Of a stretch of 64,000 bases of DNA, positions 43,283 to 51,984 are shown piece after piece. How positions within the stretch are numbered: position 1 is the first letter of the stretch; each line of letters starts with the position of its first letter. Position numbers and translations under genes: made by a program. This DNA is from Rhodococcus sp. HNM0563. Its GTDB lineage: Bacteria > Actinomycetota > Actinomycetes > Mycobacteriales > Mycobacteriaceae. The DNA lies in NCBI RefSeq assembly GCF_012726195.1, contig NZ_JAASAF010000014.1, positions 27,320-91,319 on the forward strand, in the 5' to 3' direction. The notes beneath the pieces were generated by a model, which was not told where the DNA came from, ran no database searches, and worked only from the letters and a program-made list of their open reading frames with translations.

Positions 43283-44949
43283 GAGATCATCCCGGAGACA
43301 GTAGGGGCGGTGAACCGGCCGTCGGCGAACTCGCTCGCGGCCGTGGCAGTCGCCTTGTAGTGCAGCTTCTTTCCTGTCGCCGAGACCGGGAGAGAATCGA
43401 CGAACCGGTATGCTCGCGGCCGCTTGAACGAGGACAGCAGCGGGTGTGAACGGCAGTGACCGTCGAGAGCGTCGATGGTCAGATCCGGGTCGGATGCGAC
43501 GATGTACGCGACGACGATGCGACCCCACCGTTCGTCCGGTACACCGACGACCAGGGAGTCCTGTACACCCGGATGCTGATTGAGTGCCTCTTCGACCTGA
43601 ACAGGGTGCACGTTCTCCCCGCCGGAGACGAGCATGTCGTCCTTACGGCCGACGATGGTGACGAACTCGCCGGCATCCCAGGTTGCGAGGTCTCCGATGT
43701 GCAACCAGCCGTTGCGGAACTTGGCCTTCTCCTGGTCCGGGGAGTCGAAATAGGCGTTGGAACATTTCGGTGAGCGGACGATGACCTCGCCGACCTCCTC
43801 GTCATCGCGCGCGACCACGTCGTCCGGATCGGCGAGCCGGTCCGGGTACACGTGCACCACGCGAACGTCGTCGTCGGTGCAGGCGCGGCCCGCCGTGCCC
43901 GCGTGATCCGGGAGATCGGACGGACGGAGGAATGTGTTCCAGAACCCCTCGGTGCTCCCGTAGCCGTTGAAGATTCGCGGGTTGAGGACCTCCTGGTAGC
44001 GGAGCGCGGCGTCGCGTTCGAGGGGGGCACCCATCGTGACGATGCCGCGGAGCGTCGACAGGTCGCGGGGACGTTGCTCCTGCGCGGTGGCGAGCATCGC
44101 GAGGTTCGTCGGCGCGCCGACGAGGAAGGTCAGTCCGAGTTCTTCGACGAGATCGAGTACCCGATCGGGATCGAAGGTACGTAGCGGCACGACTTGCCCG
44201 CCGATGTAGAACGTCGGGTTCGGCCCGCCGGAGTACAGGCCACCGCGGTGGAACCACGGGGTCATGTTGAGTGTTTTGTCTTCGGGGCCGAGGGGGAAGT
44301 GCATGATCACGTCGTGCGCGCTGAGCACTTCGATCATGCTGTTGAGAGGGACTCCCTTGGGCATGCCGGTGGTGCCGGACGTGTACAGGCGAGTGGTCTC
44401 GTCCCAGACGGTCCGGTGCAAGGGCGGCAATGCGACCCGGTCTGCCGGTAGATCCCGGTAGCGCATGACCCTGGCTCCCGTGGCGGAGACGAGCTCGCCG
44501 TCGCCGACTGCGATCACCACATCGGGGGTATGCGAGGAATTGTCGAGGGCCTCCTGCACAGTCGAGGCGAGCTCGGTGTCGTAGACGAAGACCCGTGGCG
44601 CGCTGGTGTCGAGCACGAACGCGGTTTCACCACTGGCGAGGCGGAAGTTGACGGGCGAGCCGACAGCGCCGACAGCCTGGACAGCGAGGTACAGCTCGGC
44701 GAACTCGATGCTGTTGAACAGCTGGTATGCAACGACGTCGCCGCTCCGGACTCCTGCGTCGGCGAGCCCGGTTGCGATCCGGTCGACTTGTTCGCCGAGC
44801 TGCCGGTAGGTCCACTGCCGCCCGGTGTCGGGGTCGGTGAGGGCGACCCGGTGCGCGTAACGCCCGGTGTTGCGCCGGAATCCGTTGAGATACGTGAAGT
44901 CGTTCTCGAAGTACTCCCGGTATGCCCGGGCGTTGTACGACGCGGTCAT
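43279..44949 (-). CDS. AMP-forming acyl-CoA ligase
   Basis: 556 residues. Seen: RLYTSGTTGMPKGVPLNSMI near residue 190, FNGYGSTEGFWNTF, GWLHIGDLATWDAGEFV, GRKDDMLVSGGENVHPVQVE and the C-terminal Lys in VSATGKKLHYKA. It activates a carboxylic acid to its CoA ester, probably the first step for the operon's substrate (AliA-like if that is an alicyclic acid). It lies 30 bp after badH and overlaps the dehydrogenase gene by 4 bp. Confidence 0.9.
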   Translation of the reverse strand: MTASYNARAYREYFENDFTYLNGFRRNTGRYAHRVALTDPDTGRQWTYRQLGEQVDRIATGLADAGVRSGDVVAYQLFNSIEFAELYLAVQAVGAVGSPVNFRLASGETAFVLDTSAPRVFVYDTELASTVQEALDNSSHTPDVVIAVGDGELVSATGARVMRYRDLPADRVALPPLHRTVWDETTRLYTSGTTGMPKGVPLNSMIEVLSAHDVIMHFPLGPEDKTLNMTPWFHRGGLYSGGPNPTFYIGGQVVPLRTFDPDRVLDLVEELGLTFLVGAPTNLAMLATAQEQRPRDLSTLRGIVTMGAPLERDAALRYQEVLNPRIFNGYGSTEGFWNTFLRPSDLPDHAGTAGRACTDDDVRVVHVYPDRLADPDDVVARDDEEVGEVIVRSPKCSNAYFDSPDQEKAKFRNGWLHIGDLATWDAGEFVTIVGRKDDMLVSGGENVHPVQVEEALNQHPGVQDSLVVGVPDERWGRIVVAYIVASDPDLTIDALDGHCRSHPLLSSFKRPRAYRFVDSLPVSATGKKLHYKATATAASEFADGRFTAPTVSGMIS

Positions 44950-44979
44950 GGTTCTCGTCCTGTTCTGGTGGGTGAGTGC

Positions 44980-45711
44980 TCAACCGGCCATGGTCAGGCC
45001 GCCGCTGACGCTGATCACCTGGCCGGTGATGAACGATGCGGAGTCGGAAGCGAAGAACAGAACCGGGGCGGCAACCTCGTCGGGGCGGGCGAGCCTGCGA
45101 AACGGAATCGCTTTGATCAGTGCTGCTTTGAGCTTCTCGTCCTGGGCCTGGAACAGTGGCGTGTCGGTTGGGCCGGGGCACACGCAGTTGACGCTGATGC
45201 CGTGCCTGGCCATCTCTCGCGCAAGCGATTTGGTGAGTGCAATGACACCACCCTTGGCTCCGGCGTAGATGGATTCACCCGAGCTGCCGACGCGACCGGC
45301 GTCGCTGGCGAGGTTGATCACCCGGCCGCCGTCCCCTGCCTCGATGATGCCGGGCAGGAAGGCGCTGCAGATGTTCACCGGACCGAGGTAGTTGATCGCA
45401 ACGACCTTCTGTGCAAATTCCGGTGTGGCATTGAGGAATTGGTCGGTCCTGTCCCATCCGGCAGCGTTGACGAGGATGTTGGGGACGCCGACCTGCGCGT
45501 GGGTGTGTTCGCGGAGTGTGTCGACCTGGGCGCGGTCGGAGATGTCCACGGGCAGCGCGGTGATCAGGTCCGGGTGCTCCTTCGCGGTGGCCTCGGCAGC
45601 TGCGAGATCGAGGTCAGCGGCGATCACTTTGTCGCCCTGCGCGGCGAAGGCCAGCGCGATGGATTTGCCGATACCGGAACCGGCTCCTGTGACGAGTGCG
45701 ATGTTGCTCAT
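44980..45711 (-). CDS. badH: SDR dehydrogenase resembling 2-hydroxycyclohexanecarboxyl-CoA dehydrogenase (BadH)
   Basis: 243 residues. Classical SDR: NAD loop TGAGSGIGKS, NAAGWD, catalytic Ser in VINLASDAGRVGSSGESIYA with Tyr and Lys in YAGAKGG, and PGPTDTP. The combination NAAGWD, SDAGRVGSSGE, CPGPTDT and the terminal SVSGGLTMAG closely follows the BadH pattern I recall from Rhodopseudomonas palustris. BadH oxidises the 2-hydroxy group to a ketone, giving the substrate of BadI encoded 31 bp upstream. Other 3-hydroxyacyl-CoA SDRs remain possible. Confidence 0.78.
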   Translation of the reverse strand: MSNIALVTGAGSGIGKSIALAFAAQGDKVIAADLDLAAAEATAKEHPDLITALPVDISDRAQVDTLREHTHAQVGVPNILVNAAGWDRTDQFLNATPEFAQKVVAINYLGPVNICSAFLPGIIEAGDGGRVINLASDAGRVGSSGESIYAGAKGGVIALTKSLAREMARHGISVNCVCPGPTDTPLFQAQDEKLKAALIKAIPFRRLARPDEVAAPVLFFASDSASFITGQVISVSGGLTMAG

Positions 45712-45742
45712 GCGAAGTGTCCTCTCGAGGTGGGATCTGCGG

Positions 45743-46537
45743 TCAGGCCCTGACGTACTTGGCGAATTCGGCAGGGCGCTTCTCTGCGAACGCCTTCGCT
45801 CCCTCGAGGCCTTCGTCGGACTTGCCGAACAGGTCGAGTGCGGACATTGCGAGGTTGCTCAGGCCTGCTTGATGATCGGTGTCGGCGTTGAAGGACTGCT
45901 TGAGGAATCGGATCGCGGTAGGACTCTTCTCCGCGATCTCGGCGACCACGGCCTTGGCTTCGTCGAGCAATTTGTCCTGGGGGACAACCCAGTTCACGAG
46001 ACCCCAGCGCTCGGCGGTGGGGGCGTCGTACTGCCGGCACAGGTACCAGATCTCGCGAGCGCGCTTCTCGCCGACGATGCGTGCGAGGAAGGCAGAGCCG
46101 AAGCCGGCGTCGAACGATCCGACGCGGGGCCCGGCCTGTCCGAACTTCGCGTTCTCCGAAGCGATGGTGAGGTCGCACAGGACGTGCAGGACGTGCCCGC
46201 CACCGACCGCGATGCCGTTGACGGCGGCGATGACCGGTTTCGGGACGTCTCGAATGAGCTTGTGGAGGTTGCCGATCTCGAACATGCCGCTCTCGGTGGG
46301 GCCGTAGTCGCCCGTCTCGGCGCGCTGCTTGACGTCGCCGCCGGTGCAGAATGCCTTTTCTCCGGCTCCGGTGAGGATGATGCCCGAGACGCGGGTGTCC
46401 GCCCATGCGGAGCGGAATGCCTTGATCAGTTCCTCGACGGTCTTGCCCCGAAATGCGTTGTAGCGCTGGGGTCGGTTGATGGTGATGATCGCAGCGGCGC
46501 CGTCGATTTCGTAGGTGATGTCTTCGAAGTCGGTCAT
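45743..46537 (-). CDS. badI: Crotonase-family ring hydrolase resembling 2-ketocyclohexanecarboxyl-CoA hydrolase (BadI)
   Basis: 264 residues, start at 46537 preceded by AAGGGAG. Seen: INRPQRYNAFRGKTVEELIK, GAGEKAFCTGGD (oxyanion), LIRDVPKPVIAAVNGIAVGG, FGQAGPRVGSFDAGFGSAFL, REIWYLCRQYDAP and SFNADTDHQAGL. Family: MenB/BadI branch of the crotonases. IRDVPKPVIA, the DT-HQAG segment, the length and the adjacent BadH-like gene favour BadI; MenB is longer and usually sits with other men genes. BadI opens the ring to pimeloyl-CoA by retro-Dieckmann hydrolysis. First gene of the operon. Confidence 0.78.
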   Translation of the reverse strand: MTDFEDITYEIDGAAAIITINRPQRYNAFRGKTVEELIKAFRSAWADTRVSGIILTGAGEKAFCTGGDVKQRAETGDYGPTESGMFEIGNLHKLIRDVPKPVIAAVNGIAVGGGHVLHVLCDLTIASENAKFGQAGPRVGSFDAGFGSAFLARIVGEKRAREIWYLCRQYDAPTAERWGLVNWVVPQDKLLDEAKAVVAEIAEKSPTAIRFLKQSFNADTDHQAGLSNLAMSALDLFGKSDEGLEGAKAFAEKRPAEFAKYVRA

Positions 46538-46560
46538 GGTGACTCCCTTGTCGAATGAAA

Positions 46561-46604
46561 TGAATGAATACTCATTCACTGAGTCTGAAGGTACATTCAC
46601 TGAG
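46561..46604 (-). promoter_or_regulatory. Operator-like repeats upstream of the badI operon
   Basis: Two signals overlap. TGAATGA-ATAC-TCATTCA (46561-46578) is an inverted repeat with perfect 7-bp arms. CATTCACTGAG occurs twice (46573-46583 and 46594-46604), spaced 21 bp, two helical turns. The first gene starts at 46537. TetR-type regulators bind such palindromes, and the operon encodes a TetR protein; the link is inferred. Confidence 0.6.
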
Positions 46605-46650
46605 GGAGAGTGTCAAGGGTCACAGCGAGGTGGTCGGGAGTGCAGACGAA

Positions 46651-46680
46651 AACGCCCCCGGCTGCGCTGGCGCCGAGGGC
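46651..46680 (-). terminator. Terminator after the SDR gene
   Basis: On the minus strand the 9-nt arm GCCCTCGGC pairs with GCCGGGGGC (one G-T wobble) around a 9-nt loop and is followed by GTTTT. It lies 29 bp after the SDR stop. Confidence 0.65.
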
Positions 46681-46708
46681 TGGGTTGCGGATAGGAGATG
46701 AGTGGTCG

Positions 46709-47485
46709 TTACCCGGGATTGAGTGCCATGAAGCGCGCAGGCACCTCGCCGCCGCCGTGGACGGCGAGATCGGCTCCGTTGACGTACGACGCGAGCGGCC
46801 CGGCCAGGTACAGGCACGCGCCCGCGATGTCCGAGGGGGCTGCCATCCGCTGCATGGGCAGGGTCTTCGTCACCGCTGCTCCGCCGTCCTCGCCGTACAC
46901 GTGAGCTGCGGCTTCGGTGCGGATCAGGCCGGTGGTGATGTGATTGACCCGGACGGTCGGTGCCCACTCGAGCGCGAGTGCCTTGGTGAGGGCGAGGAGG
47001 CCGGCCTTCGCTGCGGTGTATGCGGCGGTGCCGGGCTGCGGGTCGTGCGCAGACACGCTTCCGATATTGATGATCGACCCGCCGGCGGCCTGGGTGCTCA
47101 TGACACGGTTCGCGGCCTGTGCCGCGTAGAAAGGTGCAGAAAGGTTGAGGGAGACGATCCGATCGAAGAATCGCGTCGAGACCGTCGCAGCGTCCGCGTC
47201 GGGGGAGCCGCCCGCGTTGTTGACCAACACGTCGAGGCGGCCGAACCGCGTTGCCGCCGCGTCGACGACCGCTGCGGCCTGGTCGGCGTCACGGATGTCG
47301 GCGGCGAAGAACGAGGCCGTCCGACCGTCGGCTGCCGGGAGGACGTCGGGTTCGGACCGTCCGCACACGAGGACGTCGGCGCCGGCCGCGAGGAAGGTCT
47401 CGGCGATGGTGAAACCGATCCCCTTCGTGCCGCCGGTGACGACAACTGCCTGTCCGGTGAAGTCGGCCGGGTTCGGGATGCTCAT
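46709..47485 (-). CDS. SDR family oxidoreductase
   Basis: 258 residues. NAD(P) loop TGGTKGIGFT, NNAGG, catalytic Ser region INIGSVSAHD, YTAAKAGLLALTKALA (Tyr and Lys), then a C-terminal substrate loop. A classical beta-ketoacyl-reductase-type SDR. It is in the same direction as the badI operon but is separated from it by a terminator and the operator region, so it is probably a separate transcript. Some sterol-degradation SDRs look similar; the substrate is unknown. Weak ribosome-binding site. Confidence 0.88.
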   Translation of the reverse strand: MSIPNPADFTGQAVVVTGGTKGIGFTIAETFLAAGADVLVCGRSEPDVLPAADGRTASFFAADIRDADQAAAVVDAAATRFGRLDVLVNNAGGSPDADAATVSTRFFDRIVSLNLSAPFYAAQAANRVMSTQAAGGSIINIGSVSAHDPQPGTAAYTAAKAGLLALTKALALEWAPTVRVNHITTGLIRTEAAAHVYGEDGGAAVTKTLPMQRMAAPSDIAGACLYLAGPLASYVNGADLAVHGGGEVPARFMALNPG

Positions 47486-47498
47486 GGAATCGGAGAGT

Positions 47499-47530
47499 AA
47501 CGGCGCGACCGATCGTTCGGCCGCGCCGTT
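47499..47530 (-). terminator. Terminator after the diiron protein gene
   Basis: Hairpin with AACGGCGCG and CGCGCCGTT as perfect 9-bp outer arms, continued inside by CCGA/TCGG after one mismatch. It starts 22 bp after the diiron gene stop. Confidence 0.72.
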
Positions 47531-47551
47531 CCGCTCAGTGGGCCGCCTCGG

Positions 47552-48484
47552 TCAGAGCAGATGGACCTTCTTGTAGAGGATCTTCGACGGCCCGCCGACC
47601 AGTCCGACGTTATCGAGGAACGTCATGAGCTTGGCACCGGACTTGCGCACCTTGTCGTGATGGTGCTTGTTGTTCGCGGCCTCCGCGAGCGCGCGATCGC
47701 GGTCGAGTCCCGCATTGGAGTACACCCGCGGGTGAATCATGCTCTTCATGACGAAATATACGACCGCTGCTGTCTGGAAGCGCTCGAATGCGAGACGCGC
47801 GCGGCTCGCACCGGTGAGTCGCCGAGTAACTTCTTCGCGAGCGAACCGGATGTGCCGGGCCTCCTCGAGCACGTGAATCTTGCTCACTGCGCGGGTTACA
47901 GGCTGTACGCGCTCGTCCCGCATGAAGTCGCGCTGCATCATGTCGAGGATTTCCTCGGCTGCCATCACCGAAGCGTAGGCATTGGCGCCGCGGAAGTAAT
48001 GGCCCCACAGTCGTCCGAGTTGGTGGATGTACCGCGGAGGTCCGTAACCGGGCATCCCGAGGCGCTCGCCCGCTCGCGCGAACATCACGGAGTGCCTGCA
48101 TTCGTCGGCGACTTCGGTGAGTGCGAACTGCACGTGCTTCGAATGCTTGTCGCGGTCGTAGACGTCGCGCAGCAGCATCTGCATGAGCAGGACCTCGAAC
48201 CACAGGCCCACTCCCGACACGCTCGCGGCTTCATGCTTCGTCAGTGCGATGCGCTGCTCGTCGCTGAGTTCGTCCCAGAGGGCAGTGCCGTAGAGCGTGC
48301 TCCATTCCGGCGTCATGCCGAACTTGTCGTCGGGGATCGGTGCGTCCCAGTCGACCTCGATCACCGGGTCGTACGACTTGCGGGCGGACGATGCGAGCAG
48401 GCGTCGCGCGGTGTCCTCGCGGTCGGAGATCGGGAGTCCTGGAACGAAACCCTTGCTGTTCTCGCGGGTGAGCGATGCGGTCAT
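47552..48484 (-). CDS. AurF-like diiron oxygenase family protein
   Basis: 310 residues, preceded by GGTGGAGG. Mostly helical. The diiron ligands are visible in two helices: EVADECRHSVMFAR and HVLEEARHIRFAREEV, plus KHEAASVSGVGLWFE earlier and AAEEILDMMQRDFM, a ferritin-like four-helix arrangement. AurF oxidises an arylamine to a nitro compound; family members elsewhere have unknown substrates. It stands alone between terminators, so the substrate cannot be inferred from neighbours. Confidence 0.85.
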   Translation of the reverse strand: MTASLTRENSKGFVPGLPISDREDTARRLLASSARKSYDPVIEVDWDAPIPDDKFGMTPEWSTLYGTALWDELSDEQRIALTKHEAASVSGVGLWFEVLLMQMLLRDVYDRDKHSKHVQFALTEVADECRHSVMFARAGERLGMPGYGPPRYIHQLGRLWGHYFRGANAYASVMAAEEILDMMQRDFMRDERVQPVTRAVSKIHVLEEARHIRFAREEVTRRLTGASRARLAFERFQTAAVVYFVMKSMIHPRVYSNAGLDRDRALAEAANNKHHHDKVRKSGAKLMTFLDNVGLVGGPSKILYKKVHLL

Positions 48485-48549
48485 GCCTCCACCTTTAAGT
48501 GTGACGATGGGTAACTGTTAATCGAAGGCTACAGTGATCGCGCCCACGA

Positions 48550-48586
48550 CACAATGCCCACCGCCGAACCGGCGATGGGCATTGTG
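48550..48586 (-). terminator. Terminator after the DHA2-type MFS gene
   Basis: Perfect 11-bp outer stem CACAATGCCCA/TGGGCATTGTG, with an inner CGCC/GGCG pair, beginning 22 bp after the MFS stop on the minus strand. Confidence 0.75.
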
Positions 48587-48607
48587 GGCTCGGAAGAGGA
48601 GCGAAGT

Positions 48608-50134
48608 TCAGGTGCGCGAAGGTGCCCAGAAGGCCGCGCCGACTGCACCGACCAGCAGAATTGCTGCCAGCGCGAACGAGGCGTGCTGCATGCCTTCGAG
48701 GAAGGCGTCCCTGGCGAGTGCGGCGAGTTGTTCGCCCTGGGTACCGGCCTGCTCTGCAACCTGAAGGGCAGCGGCAAGCGAATCTTCCACCGCCCCACGC
48801 GCCGGTTCCGGGATCATCTCGGCGGTCGGTGCGATCCGGTTGCCGTACGCGGCTGCAAGAACACTGCCCGCTGCAGCGACACCGATCGCCGCGCCGATCT
48901 CGCGCGTCGCGTCGTTCACGGCCGATGCGACACCCTGCTGGTCCTCCGGGGTGTTCGTGACGATTGCGTGCGTTGCGGGTGCCGTGCAGAGTCCGAACCC
49001 GATGCCGGTGATCAGCATCGTCAACGCGGCATCGAGATACGACGACTCTGCGTCGAGGAAGCCGATGAGGATCAGCGACACCCCGATCAGACCCAATCCG
49101 AGACTGATCAGCACGCGCAGGCTGATCCAGCGAAGTAGGGCGGGCACCGTGAAGGACAGGACCATCACGACCGCGAAGATGGGTGCCAGGGCGACCGAAG
49201 CCATCAGAGGTGAGTAGCCGAGGATGAGCTGGAAATACTGCACGATCAGGAAGAACATGCCGAACCCCGCGAGGAACTGCAGGTTCAGGCAAGCGGCGCC
49301 GACGCCGAATGCGCGGTTCGTGAACAAGCGCATGTCGAGCAGCGGTTCGGCGGCACGCAATTCGGCGAACACGAAGCCGGCGGCGGCCACGAGGCCTATC
49401 GTCACGGCGCTCAGGGTGAGCGGGTCGAGCCAGCCTCGGTGAGGTCCTTCCATCACCCCGAGGACGAACAGTCCGATGGCCGCGATCGCCAGAATGCTGC
49501 CACCGAAATCGAAGCGCCCCGGATTCTCTGCCCGCGACGATGGAATCGTCAGTGCGATCGCGACCAGTGCGACGGACGCGATCGCGAATCCGCCGAAGAT
49601 CAGCTTCCAGGAGGCGTATTCGAGGATGACCCCGGAGACGATCATGCCGACGACTGCACCAGAAGCTGCCACCCCGGCCCAGATGCCGATCGCTCGTGCG
49701 CGGCGATCCGGCGGGAAGCCCGTCGTGATCAGCGACAGTGTGGCCGGCATGACAAGAGCTGCCCCGACGCCGGCGATACCGCGGGACACGATCACCCACG
49801 TAGGCCCATCGGTGAGCAGGGGCAGCGCTGATCCGAGCCCGAAGACGACCAGGCCGACGACGAGGATTCCGCGCCGGCCGAACCGGTCGCCGAGTGCGCC
49901 GCACGGAAGTAGCAGCGCGGCGAGCGCGAGTGTGTAGCCGTCGACGATCCAGGTCAGCTCACTCTGCGTCGCCCCGGTGTCTACCGCGATATCGGGCAAC
50001 GCAGTGTTGAGCGCCGCCATCGCTGCGATCACCGCGGACACCGAAGCGCACGCGACGACGAGCAGCCACAGTTGGGACCGGGTCATGCGGGCGGTGGGGA
50101 TCTCGGACCTCGGAGGTGCTGATGCTTCGGGCAC
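48608..50134 (-). CDS. DHA2-type MFS multidrug exporter (EmrB/QacA-like)
   Basis: 508 residues from the GTG at 50134, which has GGAAGG upstream; an ATG 16 codons later (MTRSQLWLL) is the alternative. About 14 helices; motif A GALGDRFGRRGILV, motif C region GVAASGAVVGMIVSGVIL, and QGVASAVNDATREIGAAIG near the end. Drug/proton antiporter layout. It is divergent from a TetR gene with a palindrome in between, a standard efflux-repressor pair. Confidence 0.92.
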   Translation of the reverse strand: MPEASAPPRSEIPTARMTRSQLWLLVVACASVSAVIAAMAALNTALPDIAVDTGATQSELTWIVDGYTLALAALLLPCGALGDRFGRRGILVVGLVVFGLGSALPLLTDGPTWVIVSRGIAGVGAALVMPATLSLITTGFPPDRRARAIGIWAGVAASGAVVGMIVSGVILEYASWKLIFGGFAIASVALVAIALTIPSSRAENPGRFDFGGSILAIAAIGLFVLGVMEGPHRGWLDPLTLSAVTIGLVAAAGFVFAELRAAEPLLDMRLFTNRAFGVGAACLNLQFLAGFGMFFLIVQYFQLILGYSPLMASVALAPIFAVVMVLSFTVPALLRWISLRVLISLGLGLIGVSLILIGFLDAESSYLDAALTMLITGIGFGLCTAPATHAIVTNTPEDQQGVASAVNDATREIGAAIGVAAAGSVLAAAYGNRIAPTAEMIPEPARGAVEDSLAAALQVAEQAGTQGEQLAALARDAFLEGMQHASFALAAILLVGAVGAAFWAPSRT

Positions 50135-50216
50135 GGTTGCCTTCCGAACGTGACGGTGGTTTGCCTTGACTGCAATGATTTGGGCGAACGATAAACGAGA
50201 CTGCCGGTATCGTAGC

Positions 50217-50231
50217 GGAACCGATAGTTCC
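50217..50231. promoter_or_regulatory. Palindrome between MFS exporter and TetR gene
   Basis: GGAAC-CGATA-GTTCC is a perfect inverted repeat with 5-bp arms, 33 bp upstream of the tetR start and 83 bp upstream of the exporter start. It is the expected place for the TetR operator. Confidence 0.55.
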
Positions 50232-50263
50232 ATAACTAGGCCCTGACCGAGACGAGAGAAACT

Positions 50264-50917
50264 GTGGGTGTGAACGCGCGCGAAGATGTCGGTACATCCA
50301 GAGAACCCGATCCCCGCAAGGTGCGGTCTCGGGCACGGCTGCTCGACGCGGCCACCGAGCTGCTCGCTACGGGCGGCGCCGACGCCGTCACGATCGATGC
50401 GGTGACCACTCGCGCCGGGGTGGGCCGGGCCACGCTGTACCGGCATTTCGCAAACGGCACAGAACTCGTTGCCGCGGCCTTCGCGCGGTTGATCCCGCCT
50501 GCGCCGCCCGTGCCGGAGAACGTCGGCCTGCGCGAACAACTCGTCGAACTACTCATCGGCCAGGCGCGGATCGTCGAGGACGTGCCGATTCCCCTTGCCG
50601 CGATGTGCTGGCTCGGAATGGGGCCGGAGCTCGTCCACGCCAGCCGGCCGGCCGACCCGGAAGCACAGGAACGCCCCGAACTACAGTCGCTGCGCGAGCA
50701 ACTCGTCGAACGCTACCGTTCGTCGTTCGACCGCGTACTCGGGGCGGAATCCACACGCGAGGAACTCGGCGAGTTCGACTACGACCTCGCACTCATCCAG
50801 CTGGTCGGGCCGATTGTTTTCAACCACCTCGTCACTCTGCCGCCCATCGATCGCACGGCATGCGAACAGATCGTCGACGACTTCCTTGCTGCTCGTCGTG
50901 CAGCAACACGGAAGTAA
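50264..50917 (+). CDS. TetR family repressor of the adjacent efflux pump
   Basis: 217 residues, GTG start (a second GTG two codons later is possible). N-terminal DNA-binding region RSRARLLDAATELLATGG and VTTRAGVGRATLYRHFANG. C-terminal helical region with GPIVFNHLVTLPPIDR. It is divergent from the DHA2 exporter and presumably releases the palindrome on binding a drug; regulation is inferred from position. Confidence 0.9.
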   Translation: MGVNAREDVGTSREPDPRKVRSRARLLDAATELLATGGADAVTIDAVTTRAGVGRATLYRHFANGTELVAAAFARLIPPAPPVPENVGLREQLVELLIGQARIVEDVPIPLAAMCWLGMGPELVHASRPADPEAQERPELQSLREQLVERYRSSFDRVLGAESTREELGEFDYDLALIQLVGPIVFNHLVTLPPIDRTACEQIVDDFLAARRAATRK

Positions 50918-50931
50918 CGCGGGAGCGCTGG

Positions 50932-51984
50932 TCAGCGCGTCCAGCGCCGTCGATCCGGTGCTCGCAGGACGAACGGCCGCGATCGGCGGAAGTCTTTGAC
51001 CCTGAGCCTGCGCAGCGGCTGGATCCGGAATTCGTCCGGATCGAGTTCGGCGGCGAGCTTCTCGTCCAACAGGATCGAGCCGGGCCGTGCCGCGCCGGTG
51101 AGACGGGCGGCATTGTTGACGACGGAGCCGAACAGGTCGCCGAAGCGTGCCAGCACCGGCCCCCACGCCATGCCCACCCGGAGTTCCGGGGTGTCCTTGC
51201 TCGCGCCGAAGGTCTCCTGCAGCTCGAGCGCAATACGTGCGCCGTCGGCCGGATCCTCGGCCGCGAACATCACCTCGTCGCCCACGGTCTTGATGATCCA
51301 CCCGTGGTGACCGGCAATGGCCGCGGTGACCTCGGATTCGAAGTACTCGAGCAATTCGTTGAGTTCGCCCGCGTCGATTCGACGGGTGAGCTGGGTGTAG
51401 CCGACCATGTCGGCGAACCCGACCACGACCTCGCGCAGGGGTGCATCTCCCTCGGCGCGCCAGACGGAACGTTCCGTAGTGCTGACGATGTGACGCCGCC
51501 AGATGTGGCTCTGCAAGGTCTCGGCCCGCATCGACAACTGCTGTACGAGAGCATCGATGAGATCGGGCATCTCCTGCGCAGACACGTCGGAATGCTCTTC
51601 GACGAGATTGTCGAAGAGGTGAGTGTTGAACAGGGTCAGTTCCCACTCGGCGAGTCGTGAGATCGATTGGCCGAGAGATCGGGCCGCCGAGAGCTCGAGA
51701 TTCTCGTCGATCACGCCGCTACCGACGATAGCTGCGATATCGCGGAGTGCACCGACGTCGCCGTCGGTGAACATCTCTGCGTCGGGCTCGGGGTCGACGG
51801 TGAATCCCAATGCCTGCCAGAGTCGCCGAACCCGCGCCGGAGACATGCCCGCCATCGTGGCGACCTCGTCGACCGTGTAGCGGCGTTCGCCCCCGAGCAG
51901 GCTGCGTTCGAGTTCTCGCTGAATGGCGGCGAGCATGTCGGGGCCGGGTTGCGGTCGTTGCTCCGGCGAGTTCACATACGTCAT
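50932..51984 (-). CDS. Class III adenylyl cyclase with N-terminal regulatory domain (Rv1264-like)
   Basis: 350 residues. The N-terminal 170 residues form an Ad_Cy_reg-type domain with YTVDEVATMAGMSPARVRRL (a MerR-like helix-turn-helix look). The cyclase domain holds every key residue: metal Asp192 in GFADMVGYT, adenine-selecting Lys232 and metal Asp236 in IKTVGDEVMF, Asp283 in FGDLFGSVVN, Asn290 and Arg294 for catalysis. Spacing matches mycobacterial Rv1264, a pH-regulated holoenzyme. Start at 51984 with AAGGAAGG close upstream. Confidence 0.92.
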   Translation of the reverse strand: MTYVNSPEQRPQPGPDMLAAIQRELERSLLGGERRYTVDEVATMAGMSPARVRRLWQALGFTVDPEPDAEMFTDGDVGALRDIAAIVGSGVIDENLELSAARSLGQSISRLAEWELTLFNTHLFDNLVEEHSDVSAQEMPDLIDALVQQLSMRAETLQSHIWRRHIVSTTERSVWRAEGDAPLREVVVGFADMVGYTQLTRRIDAGELNELLEYFESEVTAAIAGHHGWIIKTVGDEVMFAAEDPADGARIALELQETFGASKDTPELRVGMAWGPVLARFGDLFGSVVNNAARLTGAARPGSILLDEKLAAELDPDEFRIQPLRRLRVKDFRRSRPFVLRAPDRRRWTR

